DNA of 64,000 nucleotides from positions 372,001 through 436,000 of the forward strand of contig NZ_JAJNCX010000002.1 of NCBI RefSeq assembly GCF_021026315.1, given 5' to 3'. This stretch comes from Rhizobium sp. C4. Lineage in GTDB: Bacteria; Pseudomonadota; Alphaproteobacteria; Rhizobiales; Rhizobiaceae. The position numbers and the translations under genes are program-made. Positions 35,817 to 46,377 of the stretch are shown piece by piece. A model generated the notes under the pieces. It had not been told where the DNA came from, did no database searches, and saw nothing but the letters and a program-made list of their open reading frames with translations. The number at the start of each line of letters is the position of its first letter. Position 1 is the first letter of the stretch.

Positions 35817-37601
35817 ATGACGGATATCGTGAACGCCGGCGTCTCCGCCGGCAGTGAAGGAAAGCTGATACGCGCGCTCGACTGGAAGGGCGCGTTCTGG
35901 GTCGCGGCCGGCGTGCCGCCGCTCGTTCTCTTCTCCATCGGCGGCATCGCCGGCACGACGGGCAAGCTTGCCTTTCTCGTGTGGATCATTTCGATGGTCA
36001 TGGGGTTCCTGCAATCCTTTACCTATGCAGAAATCGCCGGCATGTTCGGCAACAAGTCCGGCGGCGCCTCGGTCTATGGCGCCACCGCCTGGCTTCGCTA
36101 TTCGAAATTCATCGCGCCGCTGTCGGTCTGGTGCAACTGGTTTGCATGGTCGCCGGTGCTCTCTCTTGGCTGCGCGATTGCGGCCGGGTACATTCTGAAT
36201 GCCTTCTATCCCATCCCCGCAGCCGATTCTCAGGCTGTGCTGAGCTGGATCAGCGCGCACGCCTCGTCAGTCACCATCGATAGTCCCCGTGTCGCCGAAT
36301 ACATTGCCGCACATGCCGGCACCTCGCCGCAGGACGCCGTCACTGCGCTTCTGAGCGCTGATGGCGTCGCCGCGCTCACGCCCGCCATCCGCAACTGGTC
36401 GCTCGTCAGCTTCAGCATTCCGTTCCTCGCCACCGCCAACATCAATGCCACCTTCTTCATCGGCGGCATCCTGATGCTGATCATCTTTGCGATCCAGCAT
36501 CGCGGCATTTCCGAGACGGCGAGCGTGCAGAAGTGGCTGGCGATCATCGTCCTCGTGCCGCTGTTGATCATCGGCATCTATCCGATCGTCAGCGGCCAGA
36601 TCGTCGCCTCCAACGTCACCGGCCTTGTGCCGCCGACCGCAGCCTATGCCGCAACAGACGGAACATGGAGCATCGGCGGCTGGACGCTTTTCCTTGGCGG
36701 TCTCTACATCGCCGCATGGTCGACCTACGGATTCGAAACCGCCGTCTGCTATACGCGGGAACTGAAGAACCCGAAGACGGATACATACAAGGCCATCTTC
36801 TATTCGGGCCTTGCCTGCTGCGTCTTCTTCTTCCTCGTGCCCTTCGCCTTCCAGGGCGTGCTCGGGCATGAAGGCATGCTGGCACCTGGGATTGTGGATG
36901 GCACGGGCGTTGGCGAAGCGCTTGGCGGCCTGATCGGCGCCGGTCGCGTCGTCACCCAGCTGCTCGTCGTGCTGATGATCATGGCGCTGTTCCTGGCCAT
37001 CATGACCGCCATGGCCGGCTCGTCGCGCACGCTCTATCAGGGCTCCAAGGATGGCTGGCTGCCGAAATATCTCGACCACGTGAACGAGAACGGTGCGCCG
37101 ACCCGGGCCATGTGGACGGACTTCGTCTTCAACCTGATGCTGCTTGCCATCGCATCGGACACCAGCGGCTATTTCTTCGTGCTCGCCGTCTCCAACGTCG
37201 GCTATATCATCTTCAACTTCCTCAACCTCAACTCCGGCTGGATCCACCGCATGGATTCCGGCCATGTCGAGCGTCCGTGGAAAGCACCGACCTGGCTGAT
37301 CGGCGTCAATACCGTGCTGGCCTTCGTCAATGCGCTCTTCCTCGGGGCAGGCGCCAAGGTCTGGGGCTATTCCAATGCACTGTGGATCGGTTTTGCCTTC
37401 GCCGCGCTGATCCTGCCGGTCTTCGCCTACCGTCACTATGTGCGCGATGGCGGCCAGTTCCCGGCAGGCGCGATGGAAGATCTCGGTCTGGTCGGACAGG
37501 ACCTCGGCGTGAAGAAGGCAGGCATCCTGCCCTATTTGGCACTGCTACTTGGTCTCGCCATCGTTCTGGTCGCCAACTGGTTCTTCCAGCTGCCGGCCTG
37601 A
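35817..37601 (+). CDS. APC-superfamily permease, probable methylamine or TMAO importer
   Basis: This 594-residue integral membrane protein has about twelve or more hydrophobic segments and the amino-acid permease pattern near the N-terminus (PPLVLFSIGGIAGTTGKLAF, then YAEIAGMFGNKSGGASVYG). A hydrophilic insertion (about residues 130-205) separates early helices. ATG at 35817 follows AAGGGG; the frame from 35748 is longer without support. Divergent placement from tdm and proximity to tmm suggest it takes up TMA, TMAO or a related amine, but the family mostly carries amino acids and the substrate is inferred only from context. Confidence 0.8.
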   Translation: MTDIVNAGVSAGSEGKLIRALDWKGAFWVAAGVPPLVLFSIGGIAGTTGKLAFLVWIISMVMGFLQSFTYAEIAGMFGNKSGGASVYGATAWLRYSKFIAPLSVWCNWFAWSPVLSLGCAIAAGYILNAFYPIPAADSQAVLSWISAHASSVTIDSPRVAEYIAAHAGTSPQDAVTALLSADGVAALTPAIRNWSLVSFSIPFLATANINATFFIGGILMLIIFAIQHRGISETASVQKWLAIIVLVPLLIIGIYPIVSGQIVASNVTGLVPPTAAYAATDGTWSIGGWTLFLGGLYIAAWSTYGFETAVCYTRELKNPKTDTYKAIFYSGLACCVFFFLVPFAFQGVLGHEGMLAPGIVDGTGVGEALGGLIGAGRVVTQLLVVLMIMALFLAIMTAMAGSSRTLYQGSKDGWLPKYLDHVNENGAPTRAMWTDFVFNLMLLAIASDTSGYFFVLAVSNVGYIIFNFLNLNSGWIHRMDSGHVERPWKAPTWLIGVNTVLAFVNALFLGAGAKVWGYSNALWIGFAFAALILPVFAYRHYVRDGGQFPAGAMEDLGLVGQDLGVKKAGILPYLALLLGLAIVLVANWFFQLPA

Positions 37602-37624
37602 CGAGCGAAACGTCCAAAACCATT

Positions 37625-37650
37625 CCGCCCCGGCTTGCCGGGGCGGTTCA
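37625..37650 (+). terminator. Probable terminator after the permease gene
   Basis: A perfect nine-base stem (CCGCCCCGG / CCGGGGCGG) with a CTTG tetraloop begins 23 bases after the permease stop. Only two T residues follow directly, so termination may be partial. It also lies in the gap before the convergent cheB gene. Confidence 0.6.
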
Positions 37651-37807
37651 TGTCTTGGCGACGCGCCAGTACCTATTCGCAGAAGACGCACCGCCCGCTG
37701 CAATTGTTGCGCTGTCGCGGTTTCAACGCTTCAATCGATCGAATCGTCGTCTGCGCCCCTCGCAACCGCAATCAAAGCCGGCCTTTTGCGAATTGCGGCA
37801 TTCCCGA

Positions 37808-38902
37808 TCAGTGACGCTTGTCGGCTGCGAGGATTTCGCGGGCGATCTGTTCAAGCGGCACGATGCGGTCGACACCGCCCTTGGCGACGGCTTCCTTCGG
37901 CATGCCGTAAACGACGGAGGTCGCTTCGTCCTGGGCGACCGTGAAGGCACCGGCCTGGTGCATTTCGAGCATGCCGCGCGCGCCGTCGTCGCCCATGCCG
38001 GTCATGATGACGCCCATGGCGTTGGAGCCGGCCGAGCGGGCTGCCGAACGGAAGAGCACATCCACTGACGGGCGATGGCGTGAGACGAGGGGGCCGTCGC
38101 GAACGGAGACGACGTAGCGGGCGCCCTGACGCTCCAGCAGCATATGCTTGTCGCCGGGAGCAATCAGCACATGGCCGCGCAGCACGGGGTCGCCATTCTC
38201 GGCTTCCTTGACCTCCACCTCGCAAAGCCCGTTGAGGCGCTTGGCGAAGGCGGCGGTGAACTTTTCCGGCATGTGCTGGACGATGACCATGCCGGGTGTA
38301 TTGGCGGGCAGGGCTTCCAGCAGTTCGCGCAGCGCTTCCGTGCCGCCGGTGGATGCGCCGACGCAGACGACCATTTCCGTGGTCTTGGCCATGGCGCGGC
38401 CGGTCGGCGGAGGGAGCACGGCGTCGGCCGTCAGCTTCGCGGCGGGGCCGGCAGACGACGATCCGGTGCCGGAGCGCTTGCGCATGGCGCCAAGGCGCGC
38501 CTGGGCGGCGGCGCGCACCGTCTGGCGGATGCGGGCGCCGGATTCGGCCAGGAAGTCGGCCGCTGCAATCTTCGGCTTCAGGATGACATCGACTGCGCCG
38601 GCTTCCATCGCCTGCATCAGCGTTTCGGAGCCCGTTTCCGTCAGCGACGAGCACATGACGACGGGGATCGGATGCTGCGACATCAGCTTCCTGAGGAAGG
38701 TGATGCCGTCCATCTTGGGCATTTCGACATCGAGCGTGATGACGTCCGGGACGTCCTCCTGCAGCTTCTTGGCTGCCATGAAGGGATCAGCGGCGGCCCC
38801 GATGATTTCGATATCGCCTTCCTCGGTCAGCACCTTTGCGAGAGCCTGCCGGACGCTGGCGGAGTCATCGACGATGAGGACGCGGATTTTTTTCTCGGCC
38901 AT
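37808..38902 (-). CDS. cheB: Chemotaxis protein-glutamate methylesterase / glutaminase
   Basis: This 364-residue protein has an N-terminal receiver domain (DD at 12-13, phospho-acceptor Asp58 in [11 protein letters not shown]) and a C-terminal CheB catalytic domain with the Ser motif [10 protein letters not shown], the His motif QHMPEKFT and the Asp motif GMGDDGARG. It removes receptor methyl groups for adaptation. ATG at 38902 has GGAGG about eleven bases upstream; a TTG at 38911 is possible but too close to that site. It is the last gene of the minus-strand chemosensory operon and overlaps the region of the cheR stop. Confidence 0.95.
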   Translation of the reverse strand: MAEKKIRVLIVDDSASVRQALAKVLTEEGDIEIIGAAADPFMAAKKLQEDVPDVITLDVEMPKMDGITFLRKLMSQHPIPVVMCSSLTETGSETLMQAMEAGAVDVILKPKIAAADFLAESGARIRQTVRAAAQARLGAMRKRSGTGSSSAGPAAKLTADAVLPPPTGRAMAKTTEMVVCVGASTGGTEALRELLEALPANTPGMVIVQHMPEKFTAAFAKRLNGLCEVEVKEAENGDPVLRGHVLIAPGDKHMLLERQGARYVVSVRDGPLVSRHRPSVDVLFRSAARSAGSNAMGVIMTGMGDDGARGMLEMHQAGAFTVAQDEATSVVYGMPKEAVAKGGVDRIVPLEQIAREILAADKRH

Positions 38903-38907
38903 GGCGG

Positions 38908-39759
38908 TCAAATCCTCCTGAAGACCGTGTTTGCAACTTGCTTCACCGGGAGATCAAGGCCGGTGATCGTTTCGGAGTGCCCGACATAGAGAAAGCCGCC
39001 GGAGATAAGATTGTCGCAGAGGCGCCGGAGCACTTTCTGCTGCGTCGGCTTGTCGAAATAGATCAGGACATTGCGGCAGAAGACGATGTGGGTCTTTTCC
39101 CCGACCTCGTATTTCTCGTCCATGAGGTTCAGCCGCGCAAAGCCGACCTTGGCGCGCAGCTTCGGATGGATGCGCACCTCGTCGCGTTCCGGGTCGCGCG
39201 CTTCCATGACATAGCGCTTGCGCATCGTTGCATCGACGGGCGAAATCATGCTTCGCGGATAGACGCCGCGGCGGGCAATCTTGAGCACCTCGGTCGACAG
39301 GTCCGTGGCGAGCACGCTGTAGTCGAGGCTGCTGTTGGTCCTGAGGAAGTCCTCCATGACCATGGCAATCGTGTAGGCTTCCGCGCCGATCGAGGCGGCG
39401 GCACTCCAGATACGCAGGCGCCGGAAGCCATCCGAGAGAAGCGTCGGCAGCGCCTTGTCCACCATGTGCTCGAAATGTTTCGGCTCGCGGAAAAAGTCGG
39501 TCTTGTTGGTCGTCACGGCGTCCATCAGGTGGATCGCTTCGCGTTCCAGTCCGCCGTGCTTGAAGAGATATTCGCAATACTCGTCGAAGGTCTCGATGTC
39601 GGTGGCGCGCAGGCGGCGGCGCAGGCGTCCCTCCAGCATGGTCTTCTTCGAGGGCGGCATCTTGATGCCGCTATAGTCGTAGATGTAGCGAGCAAGCCGC
39701 TCGAAATTCTTCGAACTGATCCCCGCATCATATTGAAGTCTGGCTTCTGCTACTGACAC
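38908..39759 (-). CDS. cheR: Chemotaxis protein methyltransferase
   Basis: This 283-residue protein has the helical CheR N-terminal domain (about residues 15-75) and the SAM-dependent methyltransferase domain, with [33 protein letters not shown] and [15 protein letters not shown]. It methylates glutamates of the MCPs. The start codon is GTG. In the glycine-rich loop the first residues read SAAASIGAE, where many CheR proteins have SAGCSTGEE, so the loop is atypical but the fold is clear. There is no TPR extension. Confidence 0.93.
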   Translation of the reverse strand: MSVAEARLQYDAGISSKNFERLARYIYDYSGIKMPPSKKTMLEGRLRRRLRATDIETFDEYCEYLFKHGGLEREAIHLMDAVTTNKTDFFREPKHFEHMVDKALPTLLSDGFRRLRIWSAAASIGAEAYTIAMVMEDFLRTNSSLDYSVLATDLSTEVLKIARRGVYPRSMISPVDATMRKRYVMEARDPERDEVRIHPKLRAKVGFARLNLMDEKYEVGEKTHIVFCRNVLIYFDKPTQQKVLRRLCDNLISGGFLYVGHSETITGLDLPVKQVANTVFRRI

Positions 39760-39837
39760 GCTAGAACTCTTTCAGTTTCAGGGCGCGGGTCCCCCGTGTG
39801 CTCATCACACATCCGCGCTTCCAACAGGGTCTTTGCA

Positions 39838-39864
39838 GCGGCGGTGTCGCATTGACGCCGCCGC
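39838..39864 (-). other. Stem-loop between cheW and cheR
   Basis: GCGGCGGTGTC and GACGCCGCCGC are nearly complementary and lie 14 bases downstream of the minus-strand cheW stop. There is no T tract on the minus strand. It may attenuate transcription into cheR and cheB or protect the upstream message. Confidence 0.4.
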
Positions 39865-39878
39865 CGCTATTATCTTGA

Positions 39879-40370
39879 TCAGGCGGATTTCGCCTTCGGC
39901 CCGGCAACCAGGGCCGTCACATCGGCGCCGGTGAAGAGGCGGCCGAGATCAATGATCACCACGAAGCCGCCATTGCGACGGACCACGCCGGAGATATATT
40001 CCGACGACCAGCGCACCCCGATATCGGGGGCGCCTTCGACGGCGTCGTTCTGGAACGAGGCAACCTCGAAGACGCGGTCGGCGACGAGGCCAAGCGTCAG
40101 CAGACGCCCGGCGATCGGCACGTCGATGACGAGAACGCGCGTATGCGTCGTTTGCGCCATGCCGGACATGCCGAGCCGCAGACGGAGGTCGATGACCGGA
40201 ACGCCCTGACCGCGCACGTCACGCAGACCCAGGAGATAGTCAGGACCATGCGGGATGCGGAACACATCCTCGTAGTCAAGGATTTCCCTGACCACCTCGA
40301 CGGGCACCGCAAAGCACTCGTCATCAAGGCCGAAGGTCACGTATTGCGATTCAGAGGCGTTCGTAGCCAT
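39879..40370 (-). CDS. cheW: CheW coupling protein (first copy, next to cheR)
   Basis: This 163-residue protein has the CheW/SH3-like fold. An N-terminal QYVTFGLDDECFAVPVEVVREIL segment (split here) is followed by YLLGLRDVRGQGVPVIDLRLRLG and a C-terminal ISGVVRRNGGFVVIIDLGRLF. It links MCPs to CheA. It directly follows mcp copy 1 (40371) with no gap and is the more receptor-proximal of two CheW proteins in the operon. The motif ILDYEDVFRIPHGP is normal for CheW. Confidence 0.93.
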   Translation of the reverse strand: MATNASESQYVTFGLDDECFAVPVEVVREILDYEDVFRIPHGPDYLLGLRDVRGQGVPVIDLRLRLGMSGMAQTTHTRVLVIDVPIAGRLLTLGLVADRVFEVASFQNDAVEGAPDIGVRWSSEYISGVVRRNGGFVVIIDLGRLFTGADVTALVAGPKAKSA

Positions 40371-42212
40371 TTATGCACTCTCCTTGAAGTCGTGGTCGTC
40401 GCTGTCTGGTCCGCCCATCGACATGTCGAGCGCGAAGCCCTTGGCGCGTGCCTGCTGGGCAGCGACGCTGTGGTCGGCGGTTGTTTTCTTGGCGGCCGGC
40501 TTGGAGACGGTCTTTGCCTTGAGGGCAGGGGCCGGCTTTTGCGGGGCGGCATGTGCCATCGAATGGCGGATGACGCTTTTCTGTCCGCCGGCGGCATCGA
40601 CCTTGAAGAAGGCGATGGAGGCCTGGAGTTCTTCCGCCTGGGCGGCGAGTTCTTCAGACGTTGCGGACATCTCTTCCGATGCGCCGGCATTCTGCTGCGT
40701 CACCTTGTCGAGCTGCTGGATCGCTTCGTTGATCTGCGAGGCGCCGATATCCTGTTCACGGCAGGCTGCAGAGATTTCCGCAACCAGTTCGGCCGTCTTG
40801 CGGATATCCGGAACCAGCTTCGAGAGCATGTCGCCGGCTTCGGTCGCGACCTTCACGGTTTCACCCGAGAGACCGGAGATTTCGGCGGCAGCCAGCTGGC
40901 TGCGTTCAGCGAGCTTGCGGACTTCCGAAGCCACGACCGCGAAGCCGCGACCATGTTCGCCGGCGCGCGCTGCTTCGACAGCGGCGTTGAGGGCAAGAAG
41001 GTCGGTCTGGCGGGCGATTTCCTGGACGATCGAGATCTTCTCGGCAATCGTGCGCATGGCGTTGACGGCCTTGTTGACCGCCTCGCCGGAGGCTTCGGCG
41101 TCCTTCGACGACTGACGGGCGATCTTTTCCGTCTGGGCGGCGTTGTCAGCGTTCTGCTTGATGTTGGCGGCCATTTCTTCCATCGAAGCGGAGGCTTCTT
41201 CGGCAGAGGAGGCCTGTTCGGTTGCGCCCTGCGAGAGCTGTTCAGAGCCCGAAGAAAGCTGCTGGCTGCCCGAGGAGACGTTGTCGGCTGCGGCGAGGGC
41301 ATCGCCAACCACGCCGCGCAGACGCTCGACCATCGACTGCAGCGACATGCCGAGCGTATCCTTGTCGGACATCGGCTTCGGCGTCACGGTCAGGTCGCCA
41401 TTGGCGATCTGGTCGGCGACGTTTGCCGTGTTGCGCAGGTTGCCGGTCATGACGTTGATCGTGTCGACCAGATCCTTGATTTCGTCATTGGTCTTGATCT
41501 GGACGTCCTGGTTCAGGTCGCCGATCGCGACGGCTTCTGCAACAGCCTGGATCTTCTTCAGGCCGGAATTGATGCCCATGGCGATCCAGAGTGCGATGCT
41601 GACGGACAAGAGCAGCATTGCTACCACCGACCCGATGAGAATGTTGCGCGATGTGGCGTATTCCTGGTCCGTCGCGGTGTTGGTCTCGTTCAAATCTGCA
41701 ATAATAGCGTCATTGGCAGCCGAAAGCGCCTTCAGCATGTCGTTCGAAACCTTGCGGGCTTCACCCATCGACATTTCGCCGGCAAGGCGATTGCTCTCAC
41801 TGGTGTTTTCAATACCCCACTTGAGAATCTGGTCGTCAAGCGGAGCCCATTTCTGATAGGCGTCGCCGAATTCCTTCATGCGGTCGGTAACAAGTTGATT
41901 TTTCGTAACCTTGGTGATCTGCGTCGCGATTTGAACAGCCTTTTCCCTGTTCAATTTCACCTGCTCAACAAAGCCGGAGATGGCTTGCTGCTCGGTGCTT
42001 ATTACGACGTTCTTTTCCATGCGTATGGCGTTGAGCACTGCGGTCGCCAGATCGCCTGAGTTCCTGAGATTGGCGGCCGGGCCGTCGACAATAACGCTGA
42101 TGGCCGAATTCAGCGACGACAGTTTAACGATGGCGAGTGCTGACATGCCCGCCGAAAGAATGATCATCAGCCCGAATGCGAGGGCAAGTTTGAATTTGAT
42201 AGTGAAGCGCAT
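40371..42212 (-). CDS. Methyl-accepting chemotaxis protein with periplasmic 4-helix sensor
   Basis: This 613-residue receptor has TM1 at about residues 8-28, a periplasmic helical bundle that looks like a 4HB_MCP sensor (about 30-188), TM2 at about 190-212, two consecutive HAMP-like segments and a full signalling domain containing the hairpin tip [25 protein letters not shown] at 42212 follows GGGGGTGG. The C-terminus ends in a GGPDSDD-containing tail shared with the other three receptors of the operon. The ligand is unknown. Confidence 0.93.
   Translation of the reverse strand: MRFTIKFKLALAFGLMIILSAGMSALAIVKLSSLNSAISVIVDGPAANLRNSGDLATAVLNAIRMEKNVVISTEQQAISGFVEQVKLNREKAVQIATQITKVTKNQLVTDRMKEFGDAYQKWAPLDDQILKWGIENTSESNRLAGEMSMGEARKVSNDMLKALSAANDAIIADLNETNTATDQEYATSRNILIGSVVAMLLLSVSIALWIAMGINSGLKKIQAVAEAVAIGDLNQDVQIKTNDEIKDLVDTINVMTGNLRNTANVADQIANGDLTVTPKPMSDKDTLGMSLQSMVERLRGVVGDALAAADNVSSGSQQLSSGSEQLSQGATEQASSAEEASASMEEMAANIKQNADNAAQTEKIARQSSKDAEASGEAVNKAVNAMRTIAEKISIVQEIARQTDLLALNAAVEAARAGEHGRGFAVVASEVRKLAERSQLAAAEISGLSGETVKVATEAGDMLSKLVPDIRKTAELVAEISAACREQDIGASQINEAIQQLDKVTQQNAGASEEMSATSEELAAQAEELQASIAFFKVDAAGGQKSVIRHSMAHAAPQKPAPALKAKTVSKPAAKKTTADHSVAAQQARAKGFALDMSMGGPDSDDHDFKESA
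40602..41345 (-). repeat. MCP signalling-domain repeat, copy 1 of 4
   Basis: This stretch encodes the receptor signalling domain and is nearly identical at DNA level to the matching parts of the three neighbouring MCP genes. Boundaries are approximate, set where the alignment by eye breaks down. Confidence 0.75.
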
Positions 42213-42362
42213 ATTAGCCACCCCCGTGAGTGCTGTGCTCGTTTGAAAACCGGTCTCTACAGACCATTTTGCTAATATTGTCCGCGAAGACCGATACACT
42301 CACTCGTTCGCAATCCGGTTGCCCGTCTCGTGGCATCGGGGGTCCCCAACCTCCGGTGCCGG

Positions 42363-42385
42363 CGGCGCGCCGTCATGGCGCGCCG
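42363..42385. other. Stem-loop downstream of the poly-HAMP MCP gene
   Basis: A perfect nine-base stem (CGGCGCGCC / GGCGCGCCG) with a GTCAT loop lies 15 bases after the minus-strand stop. No T tract follows on the minus strand. Comparable hairpins follow the other receptor genes. Confidence 0.5.
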
Positions 42386-42399
42386 TTTGGCCTCTGCTT

Positions 42400-44316
42400 T
42401 CAGCCGGCCTGATGGAAGTGATCGTCGTCGCCGTCAGGCCCGCCGATCTCCATGTCCAGCTTGAAACCCTTTTGCTTGACCGGAGCCGCGGGCGCGCGCA
42501 TCGCGTGCTTGGCGGCCGGCTTCGTCGTCCTGGCTGCCATCTTGGCGGCCGTCGCCTGCAGCGTCTTCACCGGATTGGATTCAACGAATGCATCCACGCG
42601 GAAGAAGGCGATGGAGGCCTGGAGTTCTTCCGCCTGGGCGGCGAGCTCCTCCGATGTCGATGACATTTCGTCCGAAGCGCTGGCATTCTGCTGCGTTACC
42701 TTGTCGAGTTGCAGGATCGCCTCGTTGATCTGGCTGGCGCCGATGTCCTGTTCGCGGCAGGCGGCCGAAATTTCAGCCACGAGCTCCGCGGTCTTGCGGA
42801 TGTCGGGAACCAGCTTGGACAGCATGTCGCCGGCTTCGGTCGCGACCTTCACGGTTTCACCCGAGAGACCGGAGATTTCGGCAGCGGCCAGCTGGCTGCG
42901 TTCGGCCAGCTTGCGGACTTCCGAAGCGACGACCGCGAAGCCACGCCCATGTTCGCCGGCGCGGGCTGCTTCCACAGCGGCGTTCAGAGCAAGAAGGTCG
43001 GTCTGGCGGGCGATTTCCTGGACGATCGAGATCTTCTCGGCAATCGTGCGCATGGCGTTGACGGCCTTGTTGACCGCCTCTCCGGAGGCTTCGGCGTCCT
43101 TCGACGACTGACGGGCGATCTTTTCCGTCTGCGCGGCGTTGTCGGCGTTCTGCTTGATGTTGGCGGCCATCTCTTCCATCGAAGCCGAGGCTTCTTCGCC
43201 GGAGGCCGCCTGTTCGCTGACACCCTGCGACAGTTGCTCGGCAGCGGACGAAAGCTGCTGGCTGCCGTCTGCAACCTGGTCGGCGGCGCTGGCGATGCCG
43301 GTCGCGACGTTCGAGAGGTTCTGGACGAGCAGGTTGATCGCGTCCTTCATCTTCTCGTGATCGCCCTCGCAGTCGATCGTCACATACTGCCGCAGGTCAC
43401 CGGTGCTGACGAGTTCGAGGATGCGATTGCCTTCCGCGATCGGCAGGATGATGGCGTCGAGCATGCCGTTGATGCCGGCGACGAGCTTTGAAAAGTCGCC
43501 GACGAAATGTTCGGCCGCGCCGCGTTCGCTGAGCTTGCCTTCGGTGGATGCGGCGATCAGGCGCTGCAACTCGCCGATGATGGCGCGGAAGTTGCCGCGA
43601 AGCGTCTCGATTGTCTCGTTGATGAAGGCCTTCTTGCCGGGGAACTGTTCCAGCGGGGCGTCAAAGTTGCCGGCGCCGAACTCCTTGATGCAGGCCATGG
43701 CCTTCTTCTTGACGGCGATATGGCCGGCGACCATGTCGTTGATGCCCTTGGCCATGGTGCCGAAGCTGCCCTTGAAGCGCTCGACCGGGACGAAGACGTC
43801 GATGTCGCCCTTGTCGTGCTCGCTGGACATGGTGTTCATCTCGGTGATCAGGCCGCGCATGTTGCCGCGGAGCCCCTCGATCGTCTCGTTGATGAAGGCC
43901 TTCTTGCCGGGGAACTGTTCCAGCGGTGCGTCGAAATTGCCCTCGGCGAATTCCTTGACGCAGGCCATGGCCTTCTTCTTGACGGCGATGTGGCTGGCGA
44001 CCATGTCATTGATGCCTCGGGCCACGACGGCGAAGGTGCCCTTGAACGTCTCTGCGGGAACCGTCACGTCGATATCGCCACGATCATGTTCGGCCGACAT
44101 GTGGGCGATCGATTGCTCGAGATTGCTGACCGGGCGGGTGGCTGCTTCCAGCAAAGCGTTGAGGGCTTCGAGTACATCCCGCGCGCCTCCCGTGGCACCG
44201 GTCAGATTTGCGCGACCCGATACATCGCCGTCATTGAAGGCAGCTGTCAGCCGCCTGATTTCTTCGATGGCGGTCGGAGCCTGCGATGACTTCTTCATCT
44301 GCGTTAGAATGGACAT
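42400..44316 (-). CDS. Soluble methyl-accepting chemotaxis protein with tandem HAMP domains
   Basis: This 638-residue receptor has no hydrophobic segment long enough to span the membrane. Its first 330 residues are a row of about seven HAMP-like units of 45 residues, alternating between two types (GDIDV-VP...GINDMV and [20 protein letters not shown]). Two adjacent 90-residue blocks are almost identical copies. The signalling domain follows and ends with a tail ([10 protein letters not shown]) like that of its neighbours. It probably senses a cytoplasmic signal or transmits from a partner. GGGGG lies upstream of the ATG. Confidence 0.92.
   Translation of the reverse strand: MSILTQMKKSSQAPTAIEEIRRLTAAFNDGDVSGRANLTGATGGARDVLEALNALLEAATRPVSNLEQSIAHMSAEHDRGDIDVTVPAETFKGTFAVVARGINDMVASHIAVKKKAMACVKEFAEGNFDAPLEQFPGKKAFINETIEGLRGNMRGLITEMNTMSSEHDKGDIDVFVPVERFKGSFGTMAKGINDMVAGHIAVKKKAMACIKEFGAGNFDAPLEQFPGKKAFINETIETLRGNFRAIIGELQRLIAASTEGKLSERGAAEHFVGDFSKLVAGINGMLDAIILPIAEGNRILELVSTGDLRQYVTIDCEGDHEKMKDAINLLVQNLSNVATGIASAADQVADGSQQLSSAAEQLSQGVSEQAASGEEASASMEEMAANIKQNADNAAQTEKIARQSSKDAEASGEAVNKAVNAMRTIAEKISIVQEIARQTDLLALNAAVEAARAGEHGRGFAVVASEVRKLAERSQLAAAEISGLSGETVKVATEAGDMLSKLVPDIRKTAELVAEISAACREQDIGASQINEAILQLDKVTQQNASASDEMSSTSEELAAQAEELQASIAFFRVDAFVESNPVKTLQATAAKMAARTTKPAAKHAMRAPAAPVKQKGFKLDMEIGGPDGDDDHFHQAG
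42597..43275 (-). repeat. MCP signalling-domain repeat, copy 2 of 4
   Basis: This is the second copy of the shared MCP signalling segment. It is slightly shorter and more diverged toward its upstream end than the other copies. Boundaries are approximate. Confidence 0.7.
43591..44082 (-). repeat. Tandem duplication inside the poly-HAMP receptor (270-bp period)
   Basis: Two blocks (43591-43812 and 43861-44082) align with a 270-base offset and share long identical runs, encoding 90-residue HAMP pairs that differ at few positions. The pattern indicates a recent in-frame duplication. Confidence 0.8.
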
Positions 44317-44413
44317 TTCAAAACCCCCAAGTTTTATCTCGATCCCTGTTTATGCGGCTGGCCGGACCCGTTCCGTTCAGTCCCATGTCTTCTTTTCATT
44401 CTTTCTTCGTCCG

Positions 44414-44438
44414 ATACCGGCGACGGTGCCGCCGGTAT
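44414..44438. other. Stem-loop downstream of the CHASE3-like MCP gene
   Basis: ATACCGGC and GCCGGTAT form an eight-base stem with a nine-base loop, 22 bases past the minus-strand stop at 44461. There is no T tract. It belongs to the series of hairpins that separate the receptor genes. Confidence 0.45.
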
Positions 44439-44460
44439 CCGTTTTGTCACGTCAGAGCGA

Positions 44461-46377
44461 TCAGGCGCTCTGGCGGAAATCGTCGTCGTCGCTGTCCGGT
44501 CCGCCCATGTTCATGTCGAGATTGAAGCCCTTGGTCTTCAAAGGGGCCTTCGGCGCGGCGGCCTTCTGGACCGGGCGCTTGCCGGCGGGAGCTGCCATCT
44601 TGGCGGCAGTTGCCTGCAAATGCTGGACTGCATGGACGGTGCGCGACTGACCGGCCAGATCGACCTTGAAGAAGGCGATGGAGGCCTGGAGTTCTTCTGC
44701 CTGGGCAGCGAGCTCTTCAGATGTGGCCGACATCTCTTCCGATGCGCCGGCGTTCTGCTGCGTCACCTTGTCGAGCTGCTGGATGGCTTCGTTGATCTGC
44801 GAAGCGCCGATGTCCTGTTCGCGGCAGGCGGCCGAGATCTCGGCGACCAGTTCCGCCGTCTTGCGGATATCCGGAACCAGCTTCGAGAGCATGTCACCAG
44901 CTTCGGTCGCGACCTTTACGGTTTCACCGGACAGGCCCGAGATTTCGGCGGCGGCCTGCTGGCTGCGTTCGGCAAGCTTGCGGACTTCGGAAGCGACGAC
45001 CGCGAAGCCACGGCCATGTTCGCCTGCACGGGCTGCTTCGACAGCGGCGTTGAGGGCGAGCAGGTCGGTCTGGCGGGCGATTTCCTGGACGATGGAGATC
45101 TTCTCAGCAATCGTGCGCATGGCGTTGACCGCGCGGTTGACGGCTTCACCCGATGCTTCGGCGTCCTTCGACGACTGGCGGGCGATCTTTTCCGTCTGGG
45201 CGGCATTGTCGGCGTTCTGCTTGATGTTGGCGGCCATTTCTTCCATCGAAGCGGAGGCTTCTTCGGCAGAGGAGGCCTGTTCGGTGGCGCCCTGCGAGAG
45301 CTGTTCCGAACCAGACGAGAGCTGCTGGCTGCCCGAGGAGACGTTGTCAGCGGCAGAGAGCGCGTTTCCGACGACGCCGCGCAGACGCTCGACCATCGAC
45401 TGAAGCGCGATTCCAAGCGTGTCCTTGTCGGACAGCGGCTTCGGCGTGATGGTCAGGTCGCCATTGGCGATCAGGTCGGCGACGCGGGCCGTGTTGCGCA
45501 GGTTGCCGACCATGTCGGTCAGGTTGCTGCTGACTTCGCTGCTCAGCGCGCCGTAGTCGCGTTCCAGTTCGCGGCTGAGATCGCCGGTCGAAACGGTCTT
45601 CAGGACGGAGGAGATATCGCGGAAGGCCGCTTCGACGGCCTGGGCTGCGCCCTGCATCTGGCCGATTTCGTCGCGGCGGCCGGTTTCCAGCGGGATTGCC
45701 AGCTTGGAAAGCGCTTCGTTGACCTCGCCGATCGGCTTGGCGATCGTCTTCGTCATCAGGAAGCCGGAGGCGAGCGCGATGACAAGGCTGATGATGATGC
45801 CGGCAATGATGATCTCGTTGACCAGGTCGAGCGCATTCGTCTGAGCCTGCTGGCGCTGTGCGAGAAGGGCCGCTTCGGCATTGATGATTTCGGCAACCTT
45901 CTTGCGCAGGCCGTCCATCGATTCCTTGCCGGCGCCGGAGATTTCGGTCTGACGGGCGGCTTCCCGCGTTTCCGGGTGCGCCATCTGTGCGATTGCATTC
46001 TCAGCGATCGAATTGTGCCACTTTTCGGCGAGCGCACGCACCTCATCGAGGCGCTGCTGCTGTGCCGGATTGTCCGAAGTCAGGCTCTTGGCGTCGCTCC
46101 ATGCCTTGCCGAAGCCGTCCCAGCCGTTCTTGTAGGGCTCAAGAAATTTCTGTTCGCCGGAGAGCAGGAAGCCGCGGAAACCTGTCTCCTGGTTGACCAT
46201 GTTGGCAACAATGTCATTCGAGGCGGCGATCACCTTCAGGGTGTGATCATTCCAGAACGTGGTCTGACGAACTTCGCCGGACTTCATGTAGATCACCGTG
46301 TTGACGGAGAGAATCGTCAGGATGATCAGGCCGAGCGCCAGCATCAGCTTCTTGGGAATGGACAGGTTGTTCAACAT
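44461..46377 (-). CDS. Methyl-accepting chemotaxis protein with CHASE3-like sensor
   Basis: This 638-residue receptor has TM1 near residues 9-31, a periplasmic all-helical domain whose [21 protein letters not shown] motif marks a CHASE3 domain, TM2 near 183-205, HAMP segments and the signalling domain shared with its neighbours. CHASE3 sensors respond to unknown periplasmic cues. ATG at 46377 has AAGGAA upstream; a TTG at 46392 is an alternative. The tail ends [14 protein letters not shown]. Confidence 0.93.
   Translation of the reverse strand: MLNNLSIPKKLMLALGLIILTILSVNTVIYMKSGEVRQTTFWNDHTLKVIAASNDIVANMVNQETGFRGFLLSGEQKFLEPYKNGWDGFGKAWSDAKSLTSDNPAQQQRLDEVRALAEKWHNSIAENAIAQMAHPETREAARQTEISGAGKESMDGLRKKVAEIINAEAALLAQRQQAQTNALDLVNEIIIAGIIISLVIALASGFLMTKTIAKPIGEVNEALSKLAIPLETGRRDEIGQMQGAAQAVEAAFRDISSVLKTVSTGDLSRELERDYGALSSEVSSNLTDMVGNLRNTARVADLIANGDLTITPKPLSDKDTLGIALQSMVERLRGVVGNALSAADNVSSGSQQLSSGSEQLSQGATEQASSAEEASASMEEMAANIKQNADNAAQTEKIARQSSKDAEASGEAVNRAVNAMRTIAEKISIVQEIARQTDLLALNAAVEAARAGEHGRGFAVVASEVRKLAERSQQAAAEISGLSGETVKVATEAGDMLSKLVPDIRKTAELVAEISAACREQDIGASQINEAIQQLDKVTQQNAGASEEMSATSEELAAQAEELQASIAFFKVDLAGQSRTVHAVQHLQATAAKMAAPAGKRPVQKAAAPKAPLKTKGFNLDMNMGGPDSDDDDFRQSA
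44660..45420 (-). repeat. MCP signalling-domain repeat, copy 3 of 4
   Basis: This is the third copy of the shared MCP signalling segment. The similarity to copy 1 continues a little past the hairpin tip into the HAMP-proximal coiled coil. Boundaries are approximate. Confidence 0.75.

Noticed and set aside
40143-42059. Plus-strand frame opposite the first MCP gene
   Set aside because: It is a shadow of a repetitive receptor gene. Similar shadow frames occur opposite each of the four MCP copies, as expected from shared sequence.
43591-44082. Tandem repeats considered as a CRISPR or other non-coding array
   Set aside because: The 270-base repeats stay in frame within a long receptor gene and encode HAMP-like units; there are no unique spacers.
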